Both the position numbers and the translations under genes were made by a program. Positions 23,921 through 32,168 of a stretch of 33,252 nucleotides of DNA are shown piece after piece. Location: the NCBI GenBank assembly GCA_904387305.1, contig CAJFLB010000019.1:1-33252 (forward strand), read 5' to 3'. This DNA is from an uncultured Clostridia bacterium (GTDB lineage Bacteria > Bacillota > Clostridia > TANB77 > CAG-508). Positions within the stretch are counted from its first letter, which is position 1. Every line of letters starts with the position of its first letter. Below the pieces are notes generated by a model. That model ran no database searches. It was not told where the DNA came from and saw only the letters and a program-made list of their open reading frames with translations.

Positions 23921-24427
23921 TTATGAAACTTTGAAAAACGATAGAAAATAAAATCCATTTCTTATCGTATTACTGTAAACTTCATCTCCGTGTTTGTCTA
24001 TGCATTTAATAATAATCCTATCTCGTCCTTCATCAAATTTTGCATAGAATTTGCACTCTTCTGCCTCTAAGGTGTCCATCAGCATCTCTACCGAGCTTTC
24101 AGGATTTTTTATCTGAAAACTCACCTCTTTAAATTCTGTTTTTGACAACATTTCCATAATTTCTGCTTTTATCTTGTTGTCTTCTTCTTTCCTTTCCTTT
24201 ATAGAAACTTTTCCCAAATCTAATATCCAGTAATAAATCAATATTGTGATTATCAGAAGTATTACATAGTAGCCTATTCTTTCCAAAATAACACCTTCCA
24301 TGTTATTGAAGCCTACGTGGGAGATGTCCATAATTATAACACCAATAAAAAAGCAAATACTAATTATGGATGCTATTGTTTTTAACTGTTTTACTGTTAA
24401 TTCTCTTTTTCTCCGTTTCTTTTTCAT
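23921..24427 (-). CDS. Hypothetical two-helix membrane protein
   Basis: A 168-aa protein. A very basic N-terminus (KKKRRKR) precedes two membrane helices (about 17-34 and 52-69). A cytoplasmic C-terminal domain of about 95 residues (FKEVSFQIKNPESSVEMLMDTL, then AKFDEGRDRIIIKCIDKHGDEVYS) is probably alpha/beta. No family is recognised. AGGAATG precedes the ATG by a few bases. It lies 66 bases downstream of the tRNA-Arg gene on the same strand, with no separate promoter seen, so it may ride on the tRNA transcript or be a gene acquired next to a tRNA. Confidence 0.65.
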   Translation of the reverse strand: MKKKRRKRELTVKQLKTIASIISICFFIGVIIMDISHVGFNNMEGVILERIGYYVILLIITILIYYWILDLGKVSIKERKEEDNKIKAEIMEMLSKTEFKEVSFQIKNPESSVEMLMDTLEAEECKFYAKFDEGRDRIIIKCIDKHGDEVYSNTIRNGFYFLSFFKVS

Positions 24428-24493
24428 CCGTTCATTCCTCCACTCAACAAATTATCATTTTCGAGTTCCTAATATTATTGGCATTTAGCCAAT

Positions 24494-24569
<76 letters not shown>

Positions 24570-24582
24570 ATATACAAGAAAT

Positions 24583-24611
24583 ATTATAATATATTACATC
24601 AGAAAAATCAA
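24583..24611 (-). promoter_or_regulatory. Promoter of tRNA-Arg
   Basis: Minus strand: TTGATT (24606-24611), 17-base spacer, TATAAT (24583-24588), about 14 bases before the mature 5' end. The -35 is identical to that of the SRP RNA promoter. Confidence 0.7.
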
Positions 24612-24675
24612 TCTCTTTTCTCCATCAAACATGTATATTTATTCCTTATACTTGTCTTACCAAAATTCAAAGTTA

Positions 24676-24695
24676 TTGACAATATATGATATACT
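24676..24695 (+). promoter_or_regulatory. Atypical promoter for ttcA
   Basis: TTGACA (24676-24681), only 8 bases, then TATACT (24690-24695) preceded by TGA. It closely matches the unit at 13526-13545 (TTGACA, A/T-rich octamer ending ATGA, TATAAT-like box). Confidence 0.45.
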
Positions 24696-24722
24696 ATAAA
24701 AAAATAGGAAAGAGGAACGAAA

Positions 24723-25430
24723 ATGCAAAGAATATTAAGTCATATGCGAAAAGCAATTGAAGAATATCATATGATAGAAGAAGGGGACAAAATTGCCATT
24801 TGTCTTTCTGGCGGAAAAGATTCCATTACCATGTTAAAGGCTTTTAAAAATTTACAAATATTTTATCCTAGAAAATTTGATATAATCGCTGTCAGTGTAA
24901 ATCCTGGATTCGAATTTTTTGACATTGATTTTTTGAATAAAATATGTGAAGAAGTAGATGTTCCTTTATATATTGAAAATAGTAATGCAAAAGAAATTGT
25001 TTTTGATATAAGAAAAGAAAAAAATCCATGTTCTTTATGTGCCAATCTACGTAGAGGTGTTATTAATTCTATTGCTATTCGAGAAGGTTGTAATAAAATC
25101 GCTTTAGGGCATAATCAAGATGATGTATTAGAAACTTTTCTTTTAAATTTATTATATACAGGAAATGTTGGAACGTTTTCACCAAAAAGTTATATGGATA
25201 GGTCAAAAATCACATTAATTAGACCGCTTGTATATACACCAGAAAAAGAGATTAGGCGATTTGTTAAGAAGAATAACATATCTGTTATGGCAAAAGTTTG
25301 CCCAATGGATGGGACATCAAAAAGAGAAGATATGAAAAATTTAATTTATACTTTGTCTAAAAATATTCCTATGATAAGAGCTAATTTATTTGGTGCTATC
25401 CAAAGAAACTTAGATGACTGGAAACGTTAG
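24723..25430 (+). CDS. ttcA: TtcA-family tRNA sulfurtransferase (PP-loop ATPase)
   Basis: A 235-aa protein. The PP-loop SGGKDS is at 29-34. The paired cysteines C103 and C106 (NPCSLC) plus C193 (KVCPMDG) match the three iron-sulfur ligands of TtcA. GHNQDDVLETFLLNL is the conserved TtcA/TilS block. TtcA adds sulfur to C32 in some tRNAs; the related eukaryotic-type enzymes modify U34, so the exact target is inferred. GAGG precedes the ATG. Its last two codons and stop (AAA CGT TAG) lie in the left arm of the palindrome at 25422-25680, and the convergent pgm gene ends with the same three codons. Confidence 0.85.
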   Translation: MQRILSHMRKAIEEYHMIEEGDKIAICLSGGKDSITMLKAFKNLQIFYPRKFDIIAVSVNPGFEFFDIDFLNKICEEVDVPLYIENSNAKEIVFDIRKEKNPCSLCANLRRGVINSIAIREGCNKIALGHNQDDVLETFLLNLLYTGNVGTFSPKSYMDRSKITLIRPLVYTPEKEIRRFVKKNNISVMAKVCPMDGTSKREDMKNLIYTLSKNIPMIRANLFGAIQRNLDDWKR

Positions 25431-25680
25431 GGACGTGTCAAAATGGACATTTTTCGTCCAAAAGGGACAGGACTTTCCTATTATAGTGTTTATGATTCAT
25501 TTTTTTAATATTAAATAGAAAAAATATAGAATATAAAAAATGAAATGATTTTATATTCTATATTTTTAAGATATTCTATTTGAAAAGTTTGATAAATTAA
25601 TTCATATTTAAAACACTATAATAGGAAAGTCCTGTCCCTTTTGGACGAAAAATGTCCATTTTGACACGTCCCTAACGTTT
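25422..25680. repeat. GGGAC-family palindrome with perfect 70-bp arms, extending into two genes
   Basis: Arms 25422-25491 and 25611-25680 are exact reverse complements over 70 bases. They contain GGGACGTG, ATGGACATTTTTCGTCC and AAGGGACAGGACTT. The outer nine bases of each arm, AAACGTTAG, encode the final Lys-Arg-stop of ttcA on one strand and of the phosphoglucomutase gene on the other. The 119-base interior holds a bidirectional terminator (25520-25567). Perfect identity of long arms implies recent formation, gene conversion between arms, or strong selection. Confidence 0.9.
25520..25567. terminator. Bidirectional terminator, ttcA and phosphoglucomutase
   Basis: Perfect 19-bp A/T-rich arms (AAAAATATAGAATATAAAA at 25520-25538 and its complement at 25549-25567) around ten bases. 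Placed at the centre of the large palindrome between convergent genes. Confidence 0.75.
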
Positions 25681-27399
25681 TACAACATCTAACATTGCTT
25701 GTTTTAAATCTTCTAATTTTTTACTTGCTTCTTCATCCGTTTTTCCTTTTACGCCCATATATAATTTTATTTTAGGCTCTGTTCCAGATGGTCTTATACA
25801 ACACCAATTGTTATCTTCTAATTCATAATATAAGACATTTGATTTTGGTAAACCACTTTTACTTTCTTCTCCTGTTATCATATTTTTTACATAATCTTTA
25901 TCTATATCTTTAAATGTTAAAACCTTATAATCTCCAATTTTTTCTATGTCTTTATTACGTGTATTTGTCATGATTTGTTTAATTTCTTCTGCTCCTTCTG
26001 CTCCCTCTCTTACAATAGATACTTGTGTTTCTTTATAATAACCATATTTTTCATAAATTGCTATCATTTGATCCCATAATGTCATTCCTTTTGATTGGTA
26101 ATAACATGCTGCTTCACAAAGTGCCATAACCGCCGCGATTCCGTCTTTATCTCTTGCATAATCTCCAATTAAACATCCATAGCTTTCTTCAAATCCAAAT
26201 ACATATTCTTTGTCTTTATTTTCTTCTGCTTTTCTCATAACTGCTCCAATATTTTTAAATCCTGTTAATACTTCAAACACTTCTAATCCGTAATATTCTC
26301 CGATTGCTTTGGTTAAATTTGAAGATACAATCGTAGTTATCATCATTCCATTTTTAGGTAAAATACCTTTTTCTTGCATTTGAGATATTCTGTATTCTGC
26401 AATCAATAATGCTGACATGTTTCCTGTATAATTTTTATATTCTCCTGTTTTTGTGTCTTTTGCAAAAATACCTAATCTATCAGCATCTGGATCAGTAGCT
26501 AGTACAACATCTGCATCCTCTTTTTTCGCTAATTCTAGAGCTAATTTAAATGCCTTTGGATCTTCTGGATTTGGATAATCTACTGTTGGGAAATTTCCAT
26601 CTGGTTCTTTTTGTTCTGGAACAACATATAAATTTTCAATTCCTATTTCTTTTAATAATCTTTCTGCCACCATATTTCCTGTTCCATGTAATGGTGTATA
26701 AACTACTTTTAATTTTTTTCCTTGTTCTTTTACGATTTCTGGATTTAATATTAAACTTTTCAATTTTTCAATATATTTATCATCCATTTCTGTTCCTACA
26801 AAGTTTAATAATCCCTTATTTTTTGCTTCCTCTTCTGACATTTGTTTTATCTCAGAAAAGCTTTCAACTGCTCTTACTTTTCCAATAATATCTTTATCTC
26901 TTGGTGATACAATTTGTGCTCCATCATCCCAATATACTTTATATCCGTTATATTTTGGAGGATTGTGACTTGCTGTTATCATAATTCCTGCTGTACATTG
27001 TAATTCTCTTATTGCAAAAGATAATTCTGGAACTGGTCTTAGACTTTCAAATAAATATGTTTTAATTCCATTTGCACATAAAATTAGAGCTGTTTGCACG
27101 CTAAATTCTTTTGACATTTTTCTGGAATCATAGCTAATCGCTACACCTTTATTTTCTGTTCCTTGTTCTAATATGTAATTAGCTAATCCCTGTGTTGCTT
27201 TCCCTACTGTATATTGATTCATTCTATTTGTTCCTGCACCAATGACACCTCTAAGTCCTGCTGTTCCAAATTCTAATTCTTTATAAAATCTATCCTCTAT
27301 TTCTTTTTCGTCATCTTTTATTGCCAATAATTCTTTTTTGGTTTCTTCGTCAAATTCTGGACTTTCACACCATTTTTTGTATTCTTCTAAGTAATTCAT
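25672..27399 (-). CDS. Phosphoglucomutase/phosphomannomutase (alpha-D-phosphohexomutase)
   Basis: A 575-aa enzyme of the PgcA-like long class. The active-site phosphoserine motif is TASHNPP (Ser144). The metal loop is DPDADR (303-308), the sugar loop GFEESYG (402-408), and the phosphate-binding loop RPSGTEPK is near 548. It interconverts hexose 6- and 1-phosphates; with the UDPGP gene at 27959 it could supply UDP-glucose for glycolipids and wall polymers. A strong GAAGGAGG precedes the ATG. Upstream, an extended -10 (TGGTACGAT) is visible near 27450 without a clear -35. The 3' end lies in the 25422-25680 palindrome. Confidence 0.93.
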   Translation of the reverse strand: MNYLEEYKKWCESPEFDEETKKELLAIKDDEKEIEDRFYKELEFGTAGLRGVIGAGTNRMNQYTVGKATQGLANYILEQGTENKGVAISYDSRKMSKEFSVQTALILCANGIKTYLFESLRPVPELSFAIRELQCTAGIMITASHNPPKYNGYKVYWDDGAQIVSPRDKDIIGKVRAVESFSEIKQMSEEEAKNKGLLNFVGTEMDDKYIEKLKSLILNPEIVKEQGKKLKVVYTPLHGTGNMVAERLLKEIGIENLYVVPEQKEPDGNFPTVDYPNPEDPKAFKLALELAKKEDADVVLATDPDADRLGIFAKDTKTGEYKNYTGNMSALLIAEYRISQMQEKGILPKNGMMITTIVSSNLTKAIGEYYGLEVFEVLTGFKNIGAVMRKAEENKDKEYVFGFEESYGCLIGDYARDKDGIAAVMALCEAACYYQSKGMTLWDQMIAIYEKYGYYKETQVSIVREGAEGAEEIKQIMTNTRNKDIEKIGDYKVLTFKDIDKDYVKNMITGEESKSGLPKSNVLYYELEDNNWCCIRPSGTEPKIKLYMGVKGKTDEEASKKLEDLKQAMLDVVKR

Positions 27400-27528
27400 A
27401 TAATGACCTCCTTCTTATTAAATATTTATTATTTTTCTCCTGTTATCGTACCATAAATAAAATGATAAAAAAAGCTTTTTTCAAAAATTTAAAAGAATAA
27501 TTTCTATCATTTTTGATAATTTACTATC

Positions 27529-27879
27529 AATAAAGAAGATTGCATCCTATTATTTATAAAGTTTGAATGTGATTGGAAATATTTTAGAATTTGTTAATAA
27601 TTTATTGAGGGATGTTCACAGTACTCACGCAGTGAAGGTCTGATAAGAGCAATAGCGAGCTTTTTTAAACATTTTTCTGTTCATAACATTTCAAAGCCTG
27701 CGTCATTGTTCGGCGCCAATTTTACGTAAGTAAAATTGTGTGCAACGATTAATTTAATATTATAGAAAATCTTTGATTTTTCCATAATATTAAGAGGCGC
27801 AATAAATTATGTTACAAATTCTTAAATATTGTATTGAACCGAAAACTTTATAAATAATAGGATGTAATCTTCTTTATTT
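27529..27879. repeat. 351-bp nested palindrome with GAGCAANAGCGAG core
   Basis: The largest element, filling most of the 559-base gap before the phosphoglucomutase gene. Outer arms 27529-27564 and 27843-27879 are about 36 bases with only one or two differences. A second pair (AATATTTTAGAATTTGTTAAT near 27579 and its partner near 27800-27830) lies inside. Two perfect local hairpins occupy the right half: CAATTTTAC with GTAAAATTG (about 27717-27738) and TTAATATTAT with ATAATATTAA (about 27754-27793). GAGCAATAGCGAG at 27647-27659 matches the 11981-12178 element except for one base. No ORF of note; an unrecognised structured RNA cannot be excluded. Confidence 0.8.
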
Positions 27880-27904
27880 AGCAATGTCATTTCTTATTCT
27901 AACA

Positions 27905-27938
27905 AAAATGATGCTGTAATATTTTACAACATCATTTT
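27905..27938 (-). terminator. Terminator of the UDPGP-family gene
   Basis: Arms AAAATGATG-TGTAA and TTACA-CATCATTTT with one mismatch, followed by TTTTTGTT on the minus strand. About 20 bases after the stop codon. Confidence 0.75.
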
Positions 27939-27958
27939 CATTTTTTATATAATTATCT

Positions 27959-29209
27959 CTAATCTAAATGATAAAATTTCTTATATAATTCTCTTGCAGT
28001 CTTAGGGCAATCCACACCTTTTTCATCACTATTTTTAACTGGTGCAAATTCTTCTTCTCTTTTTACTCTTAATACTGCCATATCATCTACTTCTCCAAAA
28101 GCATCAAACAAAAATGCTTCAAATTTATACGCATTTGGTGAATCTGGTTTTATTAAGTTTCCATCTTTATCAATATATGTAGCTTTTTTAAATGCAACAT
28201 GATATGGTAATGGTTCTGCCCCCATTCTTTCAATTGCATCTATACTAAATAAGTTACATAATATATGTGATTCACCATATAATAATTCACCATTTTCATC
28301 AGTAGCTTCTGCCATTTCGTCTGTAATTTCTGAATATTCAATTACATTTGGTTTTCCATTTCTTCTACAAAATACCCCTACTTTTTCATGAGGGTTAGCT
28401 TTAACTACTGATTTACAAGCTACTGTTACTTTTTTATCAATCGCAACTCCCATTAAAACAGGATCTACCATTTTTACTAAGCAATTATCTACTCCGCCAA
28501 TAAATACCCATTCAATACCTAATTCTCTCATTTTATTAGTCATCTTACTTTTTACTAATGACTCATAAATTCCACCATGTCCATCTGCTGCAAGCTTGAT
28601 TAATCCATCTTCTCCAATTAGTATTTTACCTTCTGTATCCATCATTGGAAGTTCACCTTGTTCAAAGAAAAAAATATTTTTATCTTTTTTATAACCAAAA
28701 TATCTATGTTTTTCAAAAAATTCTACGGTGTCTTTGTTGTTTTCTCTACTTGTCATAATAAACCAAGGAATGATAACATCATATTTTTTGCCTTCTTCTT
28801 TTAAATTATCAGCTAATAATTCAAATAAAGATTTATGTGAGTCTAATCCAATATCATAAGTTCCTTTTGGCCCACTATGTCCTAATCTTGTCCCTTGTCC
28901 TCCTGCCATTGTAACAGCTGCTAACTTTCCTTCTTTAATTGCTTTTTTCCCTATAGATTCATAATATTTATATTGGTCATGTAATTTATATTTATCTAAA
29001 TAATTAATTGGTGTGATTTTATCATTCGTATTTGTTTTTTGTTCTTTTGTACTATCATATAATTTATTTATAAGTTCAAAATCAATCTCATTAATTTGTT
29101 CTAATAGTATTTCCTTTTTCTTCTCATCTAATCCATTATAATGATTTAATAAATGTTCTTGACCATATTTTTTTAGTATATCTTTCACTTCTTCTAATTC
29201 TGTATCCAT
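27959..29209 (-). CDS. UDPGP-family UTP--sugar-1-phosphate uridylyltransferase
   Basis: A 416-aa enzyme with the eukaryote-like UDPGP signature MAGGQGTRLGHSGPKGTYD (about residues 101-119), then FIGGVDNCLVKMVDPVLMG, VGVFCRRNGKP and GESHILCNLF. It belongs with UDP-N-acetylglucosamine and UDP-glucose pyrophosphorylases (AGX/UAP type), not the GalU or GlmU folds usual in bacteria. The precise sugar is not decidable here. I chose the second ATG (29207-29209) because AAAGGA sits nine bases before it; the first ATG, three codons earlier, overlaps that site. A promoter lies at 29246-29274. Confidence 0.88.
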   Translation of the reverse strand: MDTELEEVKDILKKYGQEHLLNHYNGLDEKKKEILLEQINEIDFELINKLYDSTKEQKTNTNDKITPINYLDKYKLHDQYKYYESIGKKAIKEGKLAAVTMAGGQGTRLGHSGPKGTYDIGLDSHKSLFELLADNLKEEGKKYDVIIPWFIMTSRENNKDTVEFFEKHRYFGYKKDKNIFFFEQGELPMMDTEGKILIGEDGLIKLAADGHGGIYESLVKSKMTNKMRELGIEWVFIGGVDNCLVKMVDPVLMGVAIDKKVTVACKSVVKANPHEKVGVFCRRNGKPNVIEYSEITDEMAEATDENGELLYGESHILCNLFSIDAIERMGAEPLPYHVAFKKATYIDKDGNLIKPDSPNAYKFEAFLFDAFGEVDDMAVLRVKREEEFAPVKNSDEKGVDCPKTARELYKKFYHLD

Positions 29210-29245
29210 AGTTTTCATCCTTTCTCAAAAATTAAAATCATCCCT

Positions 29246-29274
29246 ATATTACACCATAATTTTATTTTAGTCAA
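29246..29274 (-). promoter_or_regulatory. Promoter of the UDPGP-family gene
   Basis: Minus strand: TTGACT (29269-29274), 17-base spacer, TAATAT (29246-29251). An alternative TGTAAT lies two bases nearer. Confidence 0.6.
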
Positions 29275-29278
29275 TTAT

Positions 29279-29303
29279 TGACAGGTAAAAATTTTACCTG
29301 TCA
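29279..29303. promoter_or_regulatory. 25-base perfect palindrome, operator or terminator
   Basis: Arms TGACAGGTAAAA and TTTTACCTGTCA around one base, five bases upstream of the -35 of the UDPGP-family gene and 33 bases after the stop of the 151-aa gene. Its core GGTAAAA-TTTTACC closely resembles the palindrome at 29856-29870. No T-run follows, so a regulator site is at least as likely as a terminator. Confidence 0.6.
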
Positions 29304-29336
29304 TTTTGCTTCTTATTTTTTTATTTTCTATTTGCC

Positions 29337-29792
29337 CTACAACTTAGAAGTCCCTAGGACTTTACTATATTCATTAGCAATTTTATCTATTTTATTTTCT
29401 ATTTCAAAAAATTCATAACAATCAATAATTTTTACGTGTTTATTACTATTTATCCATTTTTCAATGTTTTTATTTATATTTTGAATATAATTTTGTTTTC
29501 CTTTAATAAAAATAACCAAATCTGCATCTTCTTTGCTTTTTTTGCTAATTTCTTTAAATTTTTTTAAATCATTATTATTCCAATCTAAAGATAATATTTT
29601 TTCTTTTTTTGATTCATCTAAATTCATTTTTGATATTAATATATTTACTGTATCCTTTAAATTATTTTCCGTTAAGATAATAATCTCCTTGTTCTCATCC
29701 ATACTTTTACTAATATATGGTAAACTTATCATTTCAAAATGATAATCACTTGCATAAAATGCACAATTTTTTTCTTTTGTTATATTTTCCAT
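29337..29792 (-). CDS. Hypothetical protein, possibly MEDS-like sensor fold
   Basis: A 151-aa soluble protein. The order CAFYASDYHFE, a helix, NKEIIILTENNLKD, another helix, then ADLVIFIKGKQNYI and KIIDCYEFFE suggests an alternating alpha/beta fold. It recalls MEDS (DcmR sensory) domains, which pair FYxS with a GE-x-x-IYI strand, but the match is weak. I chose the ATG at 29790-29792 with AAAGGAATG before it; the earlier ATG (29844-29846) has no site and falls only about 10 bases from the predicted transcription start. Its promoter carries a palindrome over the -10, and a related palindrome follows the gene, suggesting autoregulation or a shared regulator. Confidence 0.6.
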   Translation of the reverse strand: MENITKEKNCAFYASDYHFEMISLPYISKSMDENKEIIILTENNLKDTVNILISKMNLDESKKEKILSLDWNNNDLKKFKEISKKSKEDADLVIFIKGKQNYIQNINKNIEKWINSNKHVKIIDCYEFFEIENKIDKIANEYSKVLGTSKL

Positions 29793-29855
29793 TACCAACA
29801 TTCCTTTCAAATTCATATAACCATACGGAATTGTTAATTTCTTCATTTTGCTTAC

Positions 29856-29890
29856 TGGTAAATTTTACCATTTTATTACAAATATGTCAA
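29856..29890 (-). promoter_or_regulatory. Consensus promoter with palindromic operator over the -10
   Basis: Minus strand: TTGACA (29885-29890), 17-base spacer, TAAAAT (29862-29867). The -10 is embedded in the palindrome TGGTAAAATTTACCA (29856-29870). A protein bound there would block RNA polymerase. Confidence 0.7.
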
Positions 29891-30001
29891 TCATATTTCA
29901 AAGAAACTTATCGTTTTTTTTCGACAATGTATATTTTTTCTTTTTTTGTTAATACTTATCTTAAAGAATATTTTACAAAAAAAGTTTATTGGAGGTAACT
30001 T

Positions 30002-30670
30002 ATGAAAAAATTTTTAAAAATATGTAATCATTCCAAGGTAAAAATGGTAATTATTTTAACATTTCTATTTTTTGTCTATACCACCATTTGCGCTATATCC
30101 TATGCTAATGATATTTCTAGTGATATTGCTAATTCTGTTTTTCGTTTACATGTTATAGCTAACAGTGATTCTGATGTTGATCAAAATTTAAAATATATTG
30201 TTAGAGATAACTTATTAGAATATATGAATACATTATGTGCAGATTGCACTTCTAAAGAAGAAGCGATTGCAATTGCGAATGTTCATATTGAAAATTTTAA
30301 AGAAATTGCATTAAATACAATTAAAGATGAAGGATTTGATTATTCTGTTAATGTTAGCATTGAAAATTTTGAATTTCCAACAAAACATTATGGAGATATT
30401 TCTCTTCCTGCTGGATATTATGATGCTTTGAAAGTAGAAATCGGTGAAGCTAAAGGACAAAATTGGTGGTGTGTTATGTTTCCTCCTTTATGTTTTGTAG
30501 ATGCATCTTCTGGAGTTGTTCCTGAAGAATCAAAAGAAGATTTAGAAAATTCCTTGACAGATGAAGAATTTTCTATTGTTTCTGATAATGAAGAAAATCT
30601 TTCTTTCAAATTAAAATTTAAAATATTAGAAATTTTAAATGATACAGGCCTAATTACTGCGAAAAAATAG
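30002..30670 (+). CDS. spoIIR: Stage II sporulation protein R
   Basis: A 222-aa protein with an N-terminal membrane or signal helix (about 14-35) and the SpoIIR signature FRLHVIANSDSDVDQNLKYIVRD (47-69), LPAGYYDALKVEIGEAKGQNWWCVMFPPLCF (about 139-169) and a C-terminal FKLKFKILEIL helix. SpoIIR is made in the forespore under SigF and activates SpoIIGA to process pro-SigE in the mother cell. GGAGG precedes the ATG. I found only a partial SigF-like sequence upstream (GTATA near 29926), not enough to call. A terminator follows at 30712. Confidence 0.95.
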   Translation: MKKFLKICNHSKVKMVIILTFLFFVYTTICAISYANDISSDIANSVFRLHVIANSDSDVDQNLKYIVRDNLLEYMNTLCADCTSKEEAIAIANVHIENFKEIALNTIKDEGFDYSVNVSIENFEFPTKHYGDISLPAGYYDALKVEIGEAKGQNWWCVMFPPLCFVDASSGVVPEESKEDLENSLTDEEFSIVSDNEENLSFKLKFKILEILNDTGLITAKK

Positions 30671-30711
30671 TTGCAATCTGAGTTGGTTTATGATATAGTT
30701 GATAGGAAAAG

Positions 30712-30737
30712 TAGAGTGTAAGATAATATACACTCTA
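30712..30737 (+). terminator. Terminator of spoIIR
   Basis: Perfect 9-bp arms TAGAGTGTA (30712-30720) and TACACTCTA (30729-30737), followed by TTTTATT. About 42 bases after the stop. Confidence 0.7.
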
Positions 30738-30856
30738 TTTTATTGCAAAAAACAATAAGATTCTGAGGAACTTTTACTGCAATCTTTGATTTCTATGTTG
30801 AATTAGATTCTTATTTAAAGATTCATAATATATAAATTTTATTGGGGGTATATAAA

Positions 30857-32125
30857 TTGGAAAAATTAGTTGTAAAAGGACCCACACCACTAAAAGGAGA
30901 AGTAGCCATTAGCGGTGCCAAAAATGCTGCCGTTGCAATTTTACCAGCTACTCTTTTAATTGATGGTGTATGTACAATAGAAAATTTACCAAATATTAGT
31001 GATATAAAAATATCTTGCACAATACTAGAAAAATTAGGGGCAAAAATTACTTGGAATGATGCACATAGTATCACAATTGATACATCTAACATAACGACAA
31101 CCAAAGCGCCTTTAGATTTAACAAGTAGATTTAGAGCTTCTTATTATATTATAGGTGCTATGCTTAGTAGAAAAAGTGAAATTGAAGTTGGTATGCCAGG
31201 AGGTTGTAAATTAGGTGCAAGACCAATTGACCAACATATTAAAGGTTTTGAATTATTAGGAGCAAATGTTACCGTAGAAAAAGGTAAAATTTATGCGAAA
31301 GCAAAAAAATTAAAGGGTTGCCCTATTTATATGGATATTGTATCTGTGGGCGCTACAATTAATGTTATGTTATCAGCAGTATTGGCAAAAGGAACAACTA
31401 TTATTGACAATGCTGCCAAAGAGCCACACATTGTTGATGTTGCAAACTTTTTAAATACTATGGGAGCTGACATTAGAGGTGCAGGTACTGATGTTATCAA
31501 AATCAATGGAGTTGAAAAATTACATGGAAATGCTACCTATTCTGTTGTTCCTGACCAAATTGAAGCAGGTACCTTTATGCTTGCTGCAGTCGCAACCAAA
31601 GGAGATTTATTAATTAAAAATTGTATTACAAAACACTTAGAATCTATAACTGCTAAGATTGTAGAAATTGGCGGAAATGTAGAAGATAATGGAGATAGTA
31701 TTCGTGTTTGGTGCAATAAAAGACCAAATAGAGCAATTATTAAAACATTACCATATCCTGGTTTCCCTACAGATTTACAACCACAAATGGGTGTTGTTTT
31801 ATCACTTGCCAATGGGACAAGCACAATTAATGAAAGCATATGGGATTCTAGATTTCAATATACAGAAGAATTAAATAAAATGGGAGCAAAAATTACTGCT
31901 CATGGAAAAACAGCCTTTTTTGAAGGTGTGAAAAAATTATCGGGCGCACCTGTATATTCTTCAGATTTAAGAGCTGGAGCAGCTTTAGTTATTGCAGGTA
32001 CTGCTGCTGAAGGTGTAACAGAAATTTATAATCTAGAACATATTGATAGAGGTTATGAAAACATAGAAGAAAAATTTAGAAAAATAGGTGCTAAAATCGA
32101 AAGAGTAAATGAAGAAGAAAATTAA
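30857..32125 (+). CDS. murA: UDP-N-acetylglucosamine 1-carboxyvinyltransferase
   Basis: A 422-aa enzyme catalysing the first committed step of peptidoglycan synthesis, enolpyruvyl transfer to UDP-GlcNAc. The substrate lysine is in SGAKNAA (Lys22-Asn23). The catalytic Cys117 is in MPGGCKLGARPID, so fosfomycin sensitivity is expected. PGFPTDLQPQM and DLRAGAALVIAG are further conserved blocks. I chose the TTG at 30857 because GGGGGT sits eight bases before it and the family N-terminus (EKLVVKG) starts there; an upstream in-frame TTG (30842) overlaps that site. The walJ-like gene follows after 43 bases. Confidence 0.95.
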   Translation: MEKLVVKGPTPLKGEVAISGAKNAAVAILPATLLIDGVCTIENLPNISDIKISCTILEKLGAKITWNDAHSITIDTSNITTTKAPLDLTSRFRASYYIIGAMLSRKSEIEVGMPGGCKLGARPIDQHIKGFELLGANVTVEKGKIYAKAKKLKGCPIYMDIVSVGATINVMLSAVLAKGTTIIDNAAKEPHIVDVANFLNTMGADIRGAGTDVIKINGVEKLHGNATYSVVPDQIEAGTFMLAAVATKGDLLIKNCITKHLESITAKIVEIGGNVEDNGDSIRVWCNKRPNRAIIKTLPYPGFPTDLQPQMGVVLSLANGTSTINESIWDSRFQYTEELNKMGAKITAHGKTAFFEGVKKLSGAPVYSSDLRAGAALVIAGTAAEGVTEIYNLEHIDRGYENIEEKFRKIGAKIERVNEEEN

Positions 32126-32168
32126 ATTTTTCTAATATAATAAACAAAGGAAAGAGATTGAGAAAATT

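Noticed and set aside
27529..27879. CRISPR array or known riboswitch in the 559-base gap
   Set aside because: There are no regularly spaced direct repeats, and no riboswitch consensus that I recognise; the structure is one nested palindrome.
29900..29990. SigF promoter upstream of spoIIR
   Set aside because: A GTATA near 29926 fits a -35, but no matching GG-x-x-A-x-A-type -10 follows at the right distance.
30823..31104. Minus-strand 93-codon frame at the start of murA
   Set aside because: Antisense to a clearly conserved gene; no initiation site or family match.
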